Part shown: positions 25,791 to 35,800 of the stretch, in pieces
How positions within the stretch are numbered: position 1 is the first letter of the stretch
How the letters are laid out: every line of letters begins with the position of its first letter
Assembly (NCBI RefSeq): GCF_030063445.1
Contig: NZ_JASITD010000017.1
Span: forward strand, 1 to 64,000
Source: Hymenobacter sp. H14-R3
GTDB lineage: Bacteria; Bacteroidota; Bacteroidia; Cytophagales; Hymenobacteraceae
DNA length: 64,000 nucleotides
Reading direction: 5' to 3'
Notes under the pieces: model-generated
The model's database searches: none
What the model saw: the letters and a program-made list of their open reading frames with translations, nothing else
What the model was told of the DNA's origin: nothing
Translations under genes and position numbers: made by a program

Positions 25791-26669
25791 CTAGTACGTT
25801 TTGGCAGCGGTTTGCGGGCCACCGAAGGTGAGTGAGGCCCACGTGCTGAGCCAATCGGCCCGGTTGGCCAGTTGGGGTAGGGCAGCCTCCATGCGCACCG
25901 TAGCCAGCAGGTAGGGGCCGGCACCGGGCAGGCGCAGCAGCACCCGGCCCTGGGCATTGGCGTGGGTAGTGAAGTGCACAACAGCCGGCGCGGCAGATGG
26001 TTGCACGGCTGAGCGAACTCCCGCTTGCCACACCTGCACCAGCGCGCCCGGCACTGGCTGGCCCTGGGCCAGCACCCGCACCGTGAGGGCCGCGCCGGGC
26101 CGCAGGCGGTAGGGGTTTTGCTCGGGCACCAGCTCCAGCGGCAGGCCCAGCACCCGGCTGAAAACGGTGTCGGCGGCCGGCGTGGGCAGGTGGGCCGCCG
26201 GGCCGTGGGTGGCTAGCACCAGCGCCTTGGCGCAGCGGCGGTAGGCTTCGCGGCCGGGCTTGGTGGCGGTTTGGCCGGCTTCCTCGCGCTGGCGCAGGGC
26301 GGTGCTTAGGCCTTCTCCGCGCAGGTAGGCGGTGAACTGGGCCGCGGGTAGCTCTATAAAGGACAGCTGGCTGGTGAGCGCCACCAAGTGCGTGCCCGGC
26401 GCGGGGCAGTGCAGCACTGGGGCCACCGAGTCGGCGAGCAAAGCCGGGCGCAGGTCGGTGGAGTCGGCCGGGCCGCCGGGGCCAAAGCGCACGAAGCGTC
26501 GTACCCGGCGCGTGGGCCGGGGCCAAGTTTCGCCAGCAAAGCCTTCGCCTACTAGCAGCTTAACGGGTACAGCTGCGCCCTCCGCTACGCGAAAACTGGC
26601 CGGTTGCAGCCAGAACTCGTGGGCCAGGGCAACGGCGGGTAGGAGGAGGAGGGCGAGTGTCTTTTTCAT
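25791..26669 (-). CDS. DUF4198-like periplasmic protein
   Basis: 292 residues. A signal peptide (KKTLALLLLPAVALA) is followed by HEFWLQPASFRVAEGAAVPVKLLVGEGF, the start of DUF4198 (NikM-like, immunoglobulin-fold) proteins, which are often associated with metal uptake. The central region (PGAALTVRVLAQGQPVPGALV) is a second carboxypeptidase-regulatory-like sandwich. A role in nickel or cobalt handling is suggestive given the dead urease genes nearby, but there is no linkage. ATG 26669 is preferred because it gives the signal peptide. Confidence 0.75.
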   Translation of the reverse strand: MKKTLALLLLPAVALAHEFWLQPASFRVAEGAAVPVKLLVGEGFAGETWPRPTRRVRRFVRFGPGGPADSTDLRPALLADSVAPVLHCPAPGTHLVALTSQLSFIELPAAQFTAYLRGEGLSTALRQREEAGQTATKPGREAYRRCAKALVLATHGPAAHLPTPAADTVFSRVLGLPLELVPEQNPYRLRPGAALTVRVLAQGQPVPGALVQVWQAGVRSAVQPSAAPAVVHFTTHANAQGRVLLRLPGAGPYLLATVRMEAALPQLANRADWLSTWASLTFGGPQTAAKTY

Positions 26670-26680
26670 TAGGGGTGCGT

Positions 26681-26717
26681 GGGAAGTTACCTCCGCAAAC
26701 CTCAGCGGTAACTTCCC
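26681..26717 (-). terminator. Hairpin between glycogen synthase and DUF4198 gene
   Basis: A perfect 11-bp stem (GGGAAGTTACC/GGTAACTTCCC) lies in the 58-bp gap. There is no T-tract, so it may be an attenuator or processing site more than a full terminator. Confidence 0.45.
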
Positions 26718-26727
26718 GAACGATATC

Positions 26728-28566
26728 CTACTGCCGCTCCAGGGCCAGGGCGTAGGCGCGGTCGTAGTACACGCGCAGGTTTTTCCAGTCAAAAATATCG
26801 GCCGAGCTCTCCACGCGGTTGCGCTGGCTGATGCGGTCGCGGCGGCTCAGCAGCACAAAATTCCAGAGCATGTCGGTGAGTTCCTCGGCCGACTGGTCGA
26901 ACGTGCGCTCTTGGCGGCGCACCACGAAAATGCCTTTTTCCTCGTGCTCGGGCACGTTCTTTTGCACGTAGTCGCCAAAGCCCGAGAGGTCGCTCGTGAT
27001 GGCTGGCACGCCGCGCGCCGCGCACTCCAGCGGGGTGTAGCCCCAGGGCTCGTAGTAGCTGGGGAACACGCCCAGGTGGCAGCCGCGCACAAACTGCCCG
27101 TAATCCATGCCAAACAGGGGCGAGGTAGTGCTCACAAAATCAGGATGATACACAATCTTCACGCGGTCGTGCTGGTTGTTCACCAGGTTGGCGCGGCGCA
27201 CGAAGTTGAGAATATCATCGTCCTGGTCGTTTACCAGGTTGTGGGTGATAACGGAAGGCAGGGCCGCAGTTTTCCAGCTTTGCAGGCCGCGGCGGTAGCG
27301 CAGCTTCCAGTAGTCGTCCACCATGCTGTCGAGGTCGGGCAGGCGGTGGTCGGCGCTGGCGGCAGCGGCGTAAAAGAGGCGCTCGCCCACCTGCTCCTCG
27401 ATGGCGCGGCAGGTCTGGCGCACTTCCTCCAGCTGGGCGCGGCTTTGCAGCACCAGCGGGTTGATGCTGGTGTAGGGCCGCTTGGTGATGAAAAACATCA
27501 CTACCTGGCCTTCCAGCCCGCTGGCTTGCAGGCGGTGGTTGAGGCGGGCCAGCGCCTCCAAAGTCAGGTCGAAGCCCTTGTTGTGGTATTCGTAGCGGCC
27601 CGACGTGAACAGGTAAAGCGTCTGGTCGAGGTCGAAAGAATAGCTCTGAAAAAAGTGGGCCATCACAAACTCGTGGATTTTATCCTTGTAGAGCTTGTGC
27701 AGGTTCTGAAACTCGTGCAGGGCCACGAAGCGCTCGATGTTGAGGCCGTTGGGCAGCACCGCGTCGGGTATTCTATCCAATAAGTAGATGCATTCGCGCA
27801 CGGTGAGTTCGCTCACGGTAGTAAACACGTGGCTGCCGTGGGCGGCGGCGCGCTCCATGCTCACGGCCGGCTCAATATTGAAGTGCCGCGCCTGGGTGCG
27901 CCAATCCACCAGCATGAGGTGGTCGTAAAACTCCGGGTCGTTCATGGCCAGGTAGCGGCCTAGTAGCGTGGCGTGCGTAGTAAATACCAGGTGCACAGGT
28001 GCTTGGCGGCGGCGCAGCTCCGGAATGGCCACGCCCGTCATCCACTCGTGAAAGTGGGCCACCACCTTCCACTGGTCCACTGTTTGGCGGGCCACGGTTT
28101 CGATAAACAGGGTAGCCAGATGGCCAAAGGCAATCACCTGGTGCAGCAGGTCGTCGTTGTCGGGGGCGGGTATCTGGTGGTCGCGCCAGAGGTCGTTTTT
28201 CAGCGTGCCCAGCTCGTTATATTTCTGAAACGGGTTGATGAGTACCACGCGGGGCCGGCCCGTTACGAGCCACACGCCAAGGCAGATATCCATTCCCTGG
28301 GTGCGTAGCGTGCGCACGGCCTGGGCGTAGGGGTCGTTCATGCTGGCCAGCTGGTCGTCGTCGTAGCTCTCGAACTCGCCCTGCGCCTGTTGCGGAAAGT
28401 AGGGGCCCAGCAGGCAGTAGCGCCCGCCCCAGGCCGGCATGGTGGCCGGCACCTTGGAGCGGATAACGGTGTAGATGCCACCCACCTGGTTGCACACCTC
28501 CCAGGCAACTTCGATGAGCAGAGAATCGGGAAACAGGGCTTCGGGCGCGTGGGGCTGTGGCTGCAT
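26728..28566 (-). CDS. Glycogen synthase, GT3 family
   Basis: 612 residues. It is the eukaryote-like GT3 type instead of the bacterial GlgA type: the N-terminal glycine loop is EVAWEVCNQVGGIYTVIRSK and the C-terminal catalytic acid motif is FPSYYEPWGYTPLECAARG with the paired Glu. It builds alpha-1,4-glucan from a nucleotide sugar in the cytoplasm. GT3 enzymes are typical of Bacteroidota. A GH13 branching-enzyme-like gene at 30.1 kb probably works with it; no glgC is in the window. It is first of a minus-strand run ahead of the DUF4198 gene. Confidence 0.95.
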   Translation of the reverse strand: MQPQPHAPEALFPDSLLIEVAWEVCNQVGGIYTVIRSKVPATMPAWGGRYCLLGPYFPQQAQGEFESYDDDQLASMNDPYAQAVRTLRTQGMDICLGVWLVTGRPRVVLINPFQKYNELGTLKNDLWRDHQIPAPDNDDLLHQVIAFGHLATLFIETVARQTVDQWKVVAHFHEWMTGVAIPELRRRQAPVHLVFTTHATLLGRYLAMNDPEFYDHLMLVDWRTQARHFNIEPAVSMERAAAHGSHVFTTVSELTVRECIYLLDRIPDAVLPNGLNIERFVALHEFQNLHKLYKDKIHEFVMAHFFQSYSFDLDQTLYLFTSGRYEYHNKGFDLTLEALARLNHRLQASGLEGQVVMFFITKRPYTSINPLVLQSRAQLEEVRQTCRAIEEQVGERLFYAAAASADHRLPDLDSMVDDYWKLRYRRGLQSWKTAALPSVITHNLVNDQDDDILNFVRRANLVNNQHDRVKIVYHPDFVSTTSPLFGMDYGQFVRGCHLGVFPSYYEPWGYTPLECAARGVPAITSDLSGFGDYVQKNVPEHEEKGIFVVRRQERTFDQSAEELTDMLWNFVLLSRRDRISQRNRVESSADIFDWKNLRVYYDRAYALALERQ

Positions 28567-28710
28567 AGCGGGTGGGACGGTACGAAATTATAAGCAGAAC
28601 GAATGTAGGGGCGTAGTTCAGCTTACACCAAATGCTTATTCATACGGCAAGCCGGCGCAAGAAGTGGCTGTCTGGCTAAAAACAACCGGCCCCGGCCCTT
28701 TCTTTGGCGC

Positions 28711-29209
28711 ATGGCTGATGCGTTTCTGACCTCCGTTCCGTGCCCCGTTTTGCCCTTAAGCCGCGCTTATAGGGTACTGCCCAGCCGGCTGCTGGCCGGC
28801 AGTTGCGCGCGCTGCTGGGCCAGGGCATTCGCACGTTTGTAAATCTCATGCACGACGACGAGCGTAACTACGACGGCGCGGTGATTCCGGGCTACGAGCG
28901 CGAGCTGGCCGAATAGTTTGCTGCCCTGGGCGTAGCCGCCACCGCCCACCGCCTGCCCATTGTGGACCTCGGCGTGCCCACCGCTGCGCACATGCAACGC
29001 ATTCTAAATGTACTCGATGCGTTATTGGCCGCGGGCCAGCCGGCCTACGTGCACTGCTGGGGCGGCCGCGGGCGCACGGCTACGCCACCGGACCGCGTAC
29101 CCTGGATTTTGTGCAGCACCTGCGCCGCACCGATGCCAAAAGAGACACCGAACCGCCGGAAACCCCCGCCCAGTGCCAGCTGGTGCGCGAGTGGCCCGCG
29201 GGGGCGTAG
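28711..29209 (+). pseudogene. Protein-tyrosine/dual-specificity phosphatase remnant
   Basis: Read across frames, the region encodes a phosphatase: YRVLPSRLLAG, then after a frame change near 28795 GIRTFVNLMHDDERNYDG, an in-frame TAG at 28914-28916, LPIVDLGVPTAAHMQRILNV, and the active-site P-loop VHCWGGRGRTA (HCxxGxxRT) around 29050-29082. A deletion then shifts the frame again before YATGPRTLDFVQHLRRTD and a stop at 29207. Three lesions make an active enzyme very unlikely. The 144 bp before it (28567-28710) show nothing convincing. Confidence 0.8.
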
Positions 29210-29346
29210 CGGCCGCTATGCCCAGCCTGCGCTGGACCAGCCCAAACTACGCTGGTACTAAAGGAAATAGGCGGATAAAGACCCGCTACAAAATCAAATT
29301 AAGTCCTTCCCGGTTTACCCGGCTCACCTGATTCCTTCTGCTACTT

Positions 29347-29976
29347 ATGGCCGACCTTCTCAATGTGCTCCCGACCGAGCACTCCATTTTGCCTCAATTG
29401 GCCCAGCGCCGCAGCCCGCGCGCCTACACCTCCCAGCCGGTAACGGCCGAGGCCTTGCAGCAGCTTTTTGTGGCTGCTGGCTCGGCTTCTTCGTGCTTTG
29501 GCGAGCAGCCTTGGCGCTTTGTGGTGGGTAGCAAAACAACTAGTGCCGAGGCGTTTGGCAAAATCCTGGGCACACTGGCCCCGTTCAACCAGCCCTGGGC
29601 CAAGGAAGCGCCCGTGCTGGCCATCAGCATCGCCAAGACCACCTTTTCGCACGACAACAACTCCAACGCCTGGGCTACCCACGACGTGGGCCAGGCCGTG
29701 GCTACGCTGGCCGTGCAGGGGGTGGAGCTAGGCCTGCAAATTCACCAGATGGCTGGTTTCTCGCAAGAGGCGGCCCGCACGGCGTTCAATATTCCGGCCG
29801 ATTACCAGCCGGTGGCCGTGTTCACCATCGGCTATCCCGGCAGTGCCGATGCGCTGCCCGATGGCTTGCGCGAGCGTGAGCTGGCCCCCCGCAGCCGCAA
29901 GCCGCTGGCCGAGTTCGTATTTGAAGGCGGCTGGCCTACGCTGGCCGACGAGCGCTACGACCAAGCCCCAGTATAA
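29347..29976 (+). CDS. Nitroreductase-family FMN oxidoreductase
   Basis: 209 residues. The family uses FMN and NAD(P)H to reduce nitro, quinone or flavin substrates. The FMN-binding RRSPRAYTSQPV at the start (Arg pair), SSCFGEQPWRFVVG and the C-terminal FTIGYPGSADALP are diagnostic. It is soluble. It stands alone, after the broken phosphatase gene and converging with the GH13 gene across a perfect 30-bp terminator. The physiological substrate is not predictable. Confidence 0.88.
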   Translation: MADLLNVLPTEHSILPQLAQRRSPRAYTSQPVTAEALQQLFVAAGSASSCFGEQPWRFVVGSKTTSAEAFGKILGTLAPFNQPWAKEAPVLAISIAKTTFSHDNNSNAWATHDVGQAVATLAVQGVELGLQIHQMAGFSQEAARTAFNIPADYQPVAVFTIGYPGSADALPDGLRERELAPRSRKPLAEFVFEGGWPTLADERYDQAPV

Positions 29977-29980
29977 TTGT

Positions 29981-30046
29981 GAAGGAGAGCGGGGTGAAGG
30001 AGTGAATGTTTTCCGCAACATTCACTCCTTCACCCCGCTCTCCTTC
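29981..30046. terminator. 30-bp perfect bidirectional hairpin
   Basis: GAAGGAGAGCGGGGTGAAGG and onward (29981-30010) is perfectly complementary to 30017-30046, with a 6-nt loop. It fills the gap between the converging nitroreductase and GH13 genes. There is no long T-tract; the stability alone would stall transcription. Confidence 0.8.
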
Positions 30047-30057
30047 ACTCACTGCAT

Positions 30058-31947
30058 TTAGCGCGACAGAACTACTACGGCGTAGGCGCCCAGGGCAACG
30101 CGGCCGTGCTGCGGGTAGCCGTCGTAGGAACCTTTTTTGGCCTGAGTACCAAAGCTGGGAAAATTCTGAAAATCAGCATCATAGCCAGCCCAGTCTGAGT
30201 TGAAGCGAACTTTCCACTCGCCCTTGGCGGGCAGGCCGATAGTGTAACCCTCGTGGGCCACATTGGCAAAATTGGCGATGACGATGGTGGCATCTTCGGG
30301 GTGGCCGTCCCAGCGGGCGAAGGCGATGACCTTGGCGTCGTTATTAATGTGGAAGACGTGGCAACCCTGGCCGCGCAAGCCGGGCGTAACGCCGCGCAGG
30401 TCGCGCCGCAGGGCAATGAGGTCGCGGTAAAGCTGGGTGAGGCCGGCGTGCGACTCAGCCCAGGCCCACTCGAGCGGCTCGGTGTCGTTGAACGCGCCGG
30501 GGGCCAGAAACTCCTGACCCTGAAATAGCATCGGGATGCCGGGGGCCGTGAGCGTGAGGGCCGCCCCGAGTACAGTGCGCTTCTTGGCAAAGTAGTTTTC
30601 GACATCGCCGGGCACGATTTCTTCGGGCAGACGGCTCTTGCCGTTGGCTACTTCATCGTGGCTTTCGGTGTAGATAACGCGCTGAAATGCATCGCCATTG
30701 TAAGCTGTGCAAATGGCGCGGCTCACGGCGTGCATGTCGCGGTCGGCATCGGCAAAGGTTTTGAGGGCCTCGTGTATTGGGTAGATAAATGATGACGACC
30801 ACTGGGCCGAGAAGCCCTCGCCGCCCTGCTCCGTAGTGGCCGTAATGGCGTGATTGCCGCGTAGGTCTTCGGCGATGGTGATTTTCCAGGGCTGGCGGCT
30901 GCGGATTTCTTCATTTACCCAGCGCATCAGGGTCCAGCCATCGGGCAGGTCGGCACCGGGGTCTTCTTCGCCGCGCACGTTACGGATGAATGCGATAGCA
31001 TCCATGCGCAGGCCATCGCAGTGGTAGTCCTCCACCCACATCAGGGCGTTGTCGAGGATGTAGCGGCGCACCTCGGGGCGGCCGTAGTCGGGGCGGTTAT
31101 GGCCCCAGGGCGTTTCGGCGCGCCAGTCGTTGTAGAAATAGATGCCGCCGCCGTCGTTTTCCTGCCAGCCATCAAATTGCCACAGGTCGAGGTCGCCGGG
31201 GCCGAAGTGGTTGTACACCACATCCAAAATAACGGCGATGCTGTACTGGTGAGCGGCTTTTACGAGTTCGCGGAAGGCTTCGGCTCCTCCGTAGTCGCTT
31301 TCCAGCGCGAAGGGATTGGAGGGGTTATAGCCCCACGAGTAAGCGCCCGGAAACTCGGTGGCGGGCATAATCTCAATGCAATTGATGCCCAGGCTTTGCA
31401 GGTAGCCGAGGCGCTCAATCACGTCGCGGAAGGTGCCCGGCTTGTCGGCTTCCTTGGCGTTAAAAGTACCGATGTGCAACTCGTAGATAATGAGGTCGTT
31501 CCAGGCGGGCATCTGGAAGTTATCGCCTTCCCAATCAAAGTCCTGGGTATCAAATACCAGCGAGTGGCCGGCCGAGTTGGTGACGGCGCGGGCGTAGGGG
31601 TCGTTGCGGGTCAGCTCGCCAGCGGGCGTAGTGAGGGCAAATTTGTAGCCGTCGCCGGCTTTCACCCCGGGCAGGTCGGCGGCCCAGTTGCCATCGGCCT
31701 CGGCCTGCAAGGGATGCGCCTGGTTATCCCAGTTATTGAACGTGCCAACTACCGCCACGGCAGTGGCCGCCGGGGCCCACACCCGGAAGGTGGTGCCTGC
31801 CGCGTGGGGCAGGGCCCCAAAGCCATCGCGCACCGGCGCAACCGGGGCGGGCGTAGTAGTAGTTCTGGCTGAGGCGGTAGGAATAGCTTTAGCGATAGGA
31901 GCCGCCGGTTTGGCAGTCTTAGTGTTCGAAACGGTAGGGGTAGACAT
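30058..31947 (-). CDS. GH13 alpha-glucan branching enzyme-like protein
   Basis: 629 residues. A Thr/Ala/Pro-rich N-terminal segment (about 1-45) precedes a CBM48 domain (TTFRVWAPAATAVAVVGTFNNWD) and the GH13 barrel. Catalytic positions: nucleophile Asp in CDGLRMDAIAF, acid/base Glu in ITIAEDLRG and transition-state Asp in YTESHDEVANG. A C-terminal all-beta domain follows. The closest role is GlgB-type 1,4-alpha-glucan branching, in keeping with the GT3 glycogen synthase 1.5 kb away; a plain alpha-amylase activity cannot be excluded. ATG 31947 is chosen over an upstream in-frame codon. Confidence 0.8.
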   Translation of the reverse strand: MSTPTVSNTKTAKPAAPIAKAIPTASARTTTTPAPVAPVRDGFGALPHAAGTTFRVWAPAATAVAVVGTFNNWDNQAHPLQAEADGNWAADLPGVKAGDGYKFALTTPAGELTRNDPYARAVTNSAGHSLVFDTQDFDWEGDNFQMPAWNDLIIYELHIGTFNAKEADKPGTFRDVIERLGYLQSLGINCIEIMPATEFPGAYSWGYNPSNPFALESDYGGAEAFRELVKAAHQYSIAVILDVVYNHFGPGDLDLWQFDGWQENDGGGIYFYNDWRAETPWGHNRPDYGRPEVRRYILDNALMWVEDYHCDGLRMDAIAFIRNVRGEEDPGADLPDGWTLMRWVNEEIRSRQPWKITIAEDLRGNHAITATTEQGGEGFSAQWSSSFIYPIHEALKTFADADRDMHAVSRAICTAYNGDAFQRVIYTESHDEVANGKSRLPEEIVPGDVENYFAKKRTVLGAALTLTAPGIPMLFQGQEFLAPGAFNDTEPLEWAWAESHAGLTQLYRDLIALRRDLRGVTPGLRGQGCHVFHINNDAKVIAFARWDGHPEDATIVIANFANVAHEGYTIGLPAKGEWKVRFNSDWAGYDADFQNFPSFGTQAKKGSYDGYPQHGRVALGAYAVVVLSR

Positions 31948-32175
31948 AAAAAAAGCCCCCACGCGGGCTCTATATGCGGAGCCTCACCGGCGCGGCTGGC
32001 AGGTAATGAGGCTTGTACGAAGGCTAACCGGATTAGGATGTGCACGCCGCTGCTACCGCTAAGCCAACTAGCAAGCTGCCGGGGGAACTATCGCCCAGCT
32101 GGCACGGTTGCGCGCCCACCCTGCCCCGCTTGCGTGCTGCTACGTAAGCTACTCTAACGAGGCAGCCCCTTGCCT

Positions 32176-32634
32176 ATGGACGTTGCGCTACCCGCCGATA
32201 AGTTTGCCTGCGCCTACGAGCCCGCTACCGCCACGCTGCGCGGCAGCTGGGCTGGGCCGGTAGCCGCCGCCACGCTGCCTGCTTGCTACGCCCAGCTGCT
32301 AGCCATGGCCCAGGCGCACGGGGCGTGCCGCTTTTGGCTCCTCGACATGCAGCAGCGCGACTGGCACGATGCAGCTTTTGCGCAGTGGTTTGGTGAGTAT
32401 TTTGTGCCGCAGGTCAGCGCAGTTTTGGGCCAGCCGCTATTCATGGCCTGCGTGGTGCGGCCTGCTCAGCGGCTGCAAGTAGAGGATGGCCGCACCGAGC
32501 TGCTGCTGCGCCGGGCGGCGGCGTTTACTATTTTCCCTTTCTATTTCGACAACGCCGCCCACGCCCATGCCTGGCTGCGCGACCAGCAAACCGGCGACCG
32601 GTCCCTGGCCCGTCGGGCGGCCACCAGCTACTAA
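32176..32634 (+). CDS. Hypothetical protein
   Basis: 152 residues, soluble. The pattern of a beta-strand start, a helix, then RFWLLDMQQRDWHDAAFAQWF resembles the small STAS-like/SpoIIAA-like proteins often seen in Hymenobacter-type genomes, but I cannot confirm a family. It stands alone. The ATG at 32176 is preferred over a TTG two codons upstream. It converges on a large T9SS protein gene across a nested inverted-repeat element. Confidence 0.6.
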   Translation: MDVALPADKFACAYEPATATLRGSWAGPVAAATLPACYAQLLAMAQAHGACRFWLLDMQQRDWHDAAFAQWFGEYFVPQVSAVLGQPLFMACVVRPAQRLQVEDGRTELLLRRAAAFTIFPFYFDNAAHAHAWLRDQQTGDRSLARRAATSY

Positions 32635-32652
32635 CCGGCCTAAGCCACCTCT

Positions 32653-32886
32653 AGGCTCATGCGCAGAAAGGCCCTGGGCAAGCTGCTCTTGTCCTTACCC
32701 AAATCTTTTTCGGACTACCCCGAGATAGCATCAAGGCTCTTTTTTGCTGGCTGCCTCCGCTTAAAAAGTAGTGAATAGGGCAATCAACTACGCAAAAACG
32801 CCCTTCCGGCCATATGGCCGGAAGGGCGTTTTAGTTTTGGGTAAGGACAAGGGCAACTTGCCCAGGGCCTTTCTGCACATGAGCCT
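32653..32886. repeat. Nested palindromic element with 51-bp inverted ends
   Basis: The segment 32653-32703 (beginning AGGCTCATGCGCAGAAAGGC) is the inverted copy of 32836-32886, with about three differences in 51 positions. A second perfect palindrome lies just inside the right arm. The right arm ends five bases before the stop codon of the T9SS gene. It is MITE-like in size (234 bp) with no reading frame inside. Confidence 0.7.
32795..32832. terminator. Bidirectional terminator, 19-bp arms
   Basis: A perfect palindrome AAAACGCCCTTCCGGCCAT/ATGGCCGGAAGGGCGTTTT ends in T-tracts on both strands. It serves the converging hypothetical and T9SS genes and lies within the larger inverted-repeat element. 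Confidence 0.88.
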
Positions 32887-32891
32887 CACCG

Positions 32892-35800
32892 CTACTCTTT
32901 CACAAACCGGCGCACCACCCGGCCCGCATCGGTGCGCAGCTCCAGCAGGTAGACGCCGGCTGGCAGCTCGGCCACGGCCAGCGCAGTAGTGCCAGCCCGC
33001 GTGGTGCCGCTCAGCACTGCCTGCCCGAGGGTATTGCGCACCACGTAGGCTGTGGGTAGCCTGGTGAGCAGGCCGAGGTAGTCGTGGGCGGGGCTGGGGG
33101 CCAGCACCAGCTCGGGGATGGCAGCTGCGGTAGCGGCCACGGCCACGGTGGGTGAGTAGGCCACGGTGCTGTCGGTGTCAACCTGCCGCAAGCGGTAGTA
33201 AAGGTGCCCTGCGGGGGCAGTACGGTCGGGGGTAATATAAGCGTGGGCCTGCGTGCTGCGGCCCTGCGCCGCTACGCTGGCCACGGCGGCAAATGCGCGA
33301 CCATCGAGCGAGCGCTCTACCACAAAGCGGGCGCTGCCTAGCTCCGAGGCGGTAGCCCAGGTTACCTGCACGCCGCCGGGCCGGCGGGCCGCCGTAAAGC
33401 TGGTCAGCTGCACGGGCAATGGGTTTATAGCGTTGAGGTTATCAGGATTGGTAGCGCCTAGGGCAAAGTCGGAAAACGAGGTGATAGTACCCGACGTAAT
33501 GGTGCCGCTGGCCGTTGGGCCGGTAGTGGTGGTGGCCACGCCCGAGCTGCCTGCGTTGGCCCAGGGCGTGGTGCTGTCGGTGCGCTTGGCCACTACCAGG
33601 CCGGGGTCGTTGGGCGCGGTTACGCCATCATTGGTGCCAAAGCTGAGCGTAACGGTACCCGTAAAGTCCATCGGCTGCGCGGACACCGTGGTAGCACCGG
33701 GGGCAGTGGCAAATGGGCTGAGCGTGAAAGACCGCACCCGGCTGATACGCACCAGGTCGGGGCCGCTGGCATCAGGGCTGGCCAGGGTGGTGGGCGTGGG
33801 CCGGCCCTCCAGCTGCTCGGCCCGGTAGTAGGTGGTGCCGGTTTGGGTGCGGATAGTCAGCGTGAGCGGCCGGTACGCCGCGCCTTTGCCCACCGGAAAC
33901 ATGCAGGCGGTAGCACTGCTCACCGCCCCCACCGGCCGCACCAGCGGCCCGCTCACAAAGCTGGCATCCGAGCCGCCGGCTACCGTGGCCGTAGCGGGCA
34001 GCGTAAGCACATTGGTGGCATCAGTGGCTAGCAGGCCCGCCGTGAGCGTGAGGGTGCCGCCCACGGTGAGCGGGCTGGCCAGGGTGGCCGTGCCGCCGGC
34101 CTGGCGATTGATGGTGAGGTTTTTGAGCTGCTGAAAATCTGACTCAAACGCAAGGCTGCCCAGTGGCCCGGTACCCCCAACAACCAGGCTCATAGCGGCC
34201 GAGCCCGTGAGGGTACCGCTGGCGCGTGTAGTGGTGCCATTCAGCGTGAGGGTGCTGGTATTGTCGATGTGGATGCTGCCCTTATCCAGCGTTAGCAAGC
34301 CATTGACTGTCAAGCCAGAAGCAACTTCCAGCACATCATCGTAGGAGGAGAGGCGCAGGTTGTTTACCGTGGTAGCGCCCGGTGTCAGCCGTAGTGTGCC
34401 GATAGGACTGGTGCCGGTATTTTCCAGGTCTATTGAGGAACTGGCCGATGGCGTAACCGTTCCCAGGCCATTTTTAGGGGTACTACCATTGAAAATAGTG
34501 GCTTGGCCGCCACTGGTAAATCTCAGCGTGTTGGCGTTGAGTTGCAGAGTGGTGCCAGTATCTAAAAAATACCCGCCCGCCACGGCATTACCCAACTCCA
34601 AATTAGTGCTGCCGCCGGTGTCAGATAGGATAGCCCCACCCTTGGCCGTCCGTGCATCCAATTCTAATAGAACGATATCGTTGCCGTTGCCCGTCAGCGT
34701 CTGGGGCGTGGCCGATACAAGCGCGAGCGTAATCTTGCTGGCAGAAACCGTGGCGAAAGATGCCCCGTTGAGCAGCGTAAGATTGCCACGCAGCGCCACA
34801 GAAGAAACAGAGGGCATAACAGCCCCGGCTACCACAGTGGCATCTAGTATTAGGTTGCCGGGCACAAACGTGCCATTTCTGGTGGCATTCACATTCTCAG
34901 CAAAGCGCTTGGTGCCACCAGTCAGCTTCAGGTTTTGAAGGACGAATCTGCTGGCAGAAGACAGCACCGGTAAGGTATAGTTACCCGCCTGCGCAAAGTC
35001 GATGGTGCTGCTAGCATCCTGCACGCCTTGCGTGATGTTGCTATACGTTGCCGAGGCCACATTCTGCAAAACCAGCGTGCTGTTAGCCAGTTGGTCGAGC
35101 ACGCCCTTGTATGTAAAGCTAGTTGGGATAACCAGTGAGGCATCAGCGGCCAGTACAGCCTTCGAGCCAGTGCCAGTTACAACCCAATCAGCAGTAAAAG
35201 AGCGACTTAGGCCACTAATGATGTAAGAGGTATTATCGGCCAAAAAATTGATTGGCGCGGCTCCGCTGCCATCCGCGTTCGCCCCGAACGAAGCCGGCAG
35301 GTTGAGCGCTCCGCTGGCTTTGGCGTAAAACGTAGTAGGCGTGGCCGTTACCACAAAATTTGTGGCCGAAGTAGCCGTGCCGTTGCCAGTCGTCACGCCG
35401 ATGGGCCCCGTGGTAGTACCTGCCGCCACCGTGGCCACAAGGGTGCTGGCATCCGTCACGCTAAAACTAGCTGCCGCCGTGCCGTTGAACCGGACGGCGG
35501 TAGCGCCCGTGAAGCCCGTGCCGGTAATGGTAACTACCGAGTTGACGGGGCCGCTGGCGGGCGTAAAGCTGGTGATGGCTGGGATGGCCGTATTGCAAAT
35601 ATTGGCCGTATTGGCAGAATTACGAGGGGCCGCCGCTAGTAATGTGAAGTCAGCGGCGTTGTTATTAGTGTCAGTGCAGCCATTATTTTTTCGCATTACA
35701 GCGGCCATATTATCGTTTGGCCCAGGGGCTGGTCCTGCCCCTTCAACGCAAGTAGTGGCTGAGCCGTAGCCTACCAAGTCTAGCAGATTAGCTGTGGGGC

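Noticed and set aside
25654..26526. 290-codon minus-strand frame over the DUF4198 gene
   Set aside because: Pro/Arg/Ala-rich low-complexity shadow in another frame; the real frame has a signal peptide and domain.
33253..33828. Plus-strand frames inside the large T9SS gene
   Set aside because: Antisense to a repeat-rich secreted protein; Val/Pro/Thr-rich translations with no domain.
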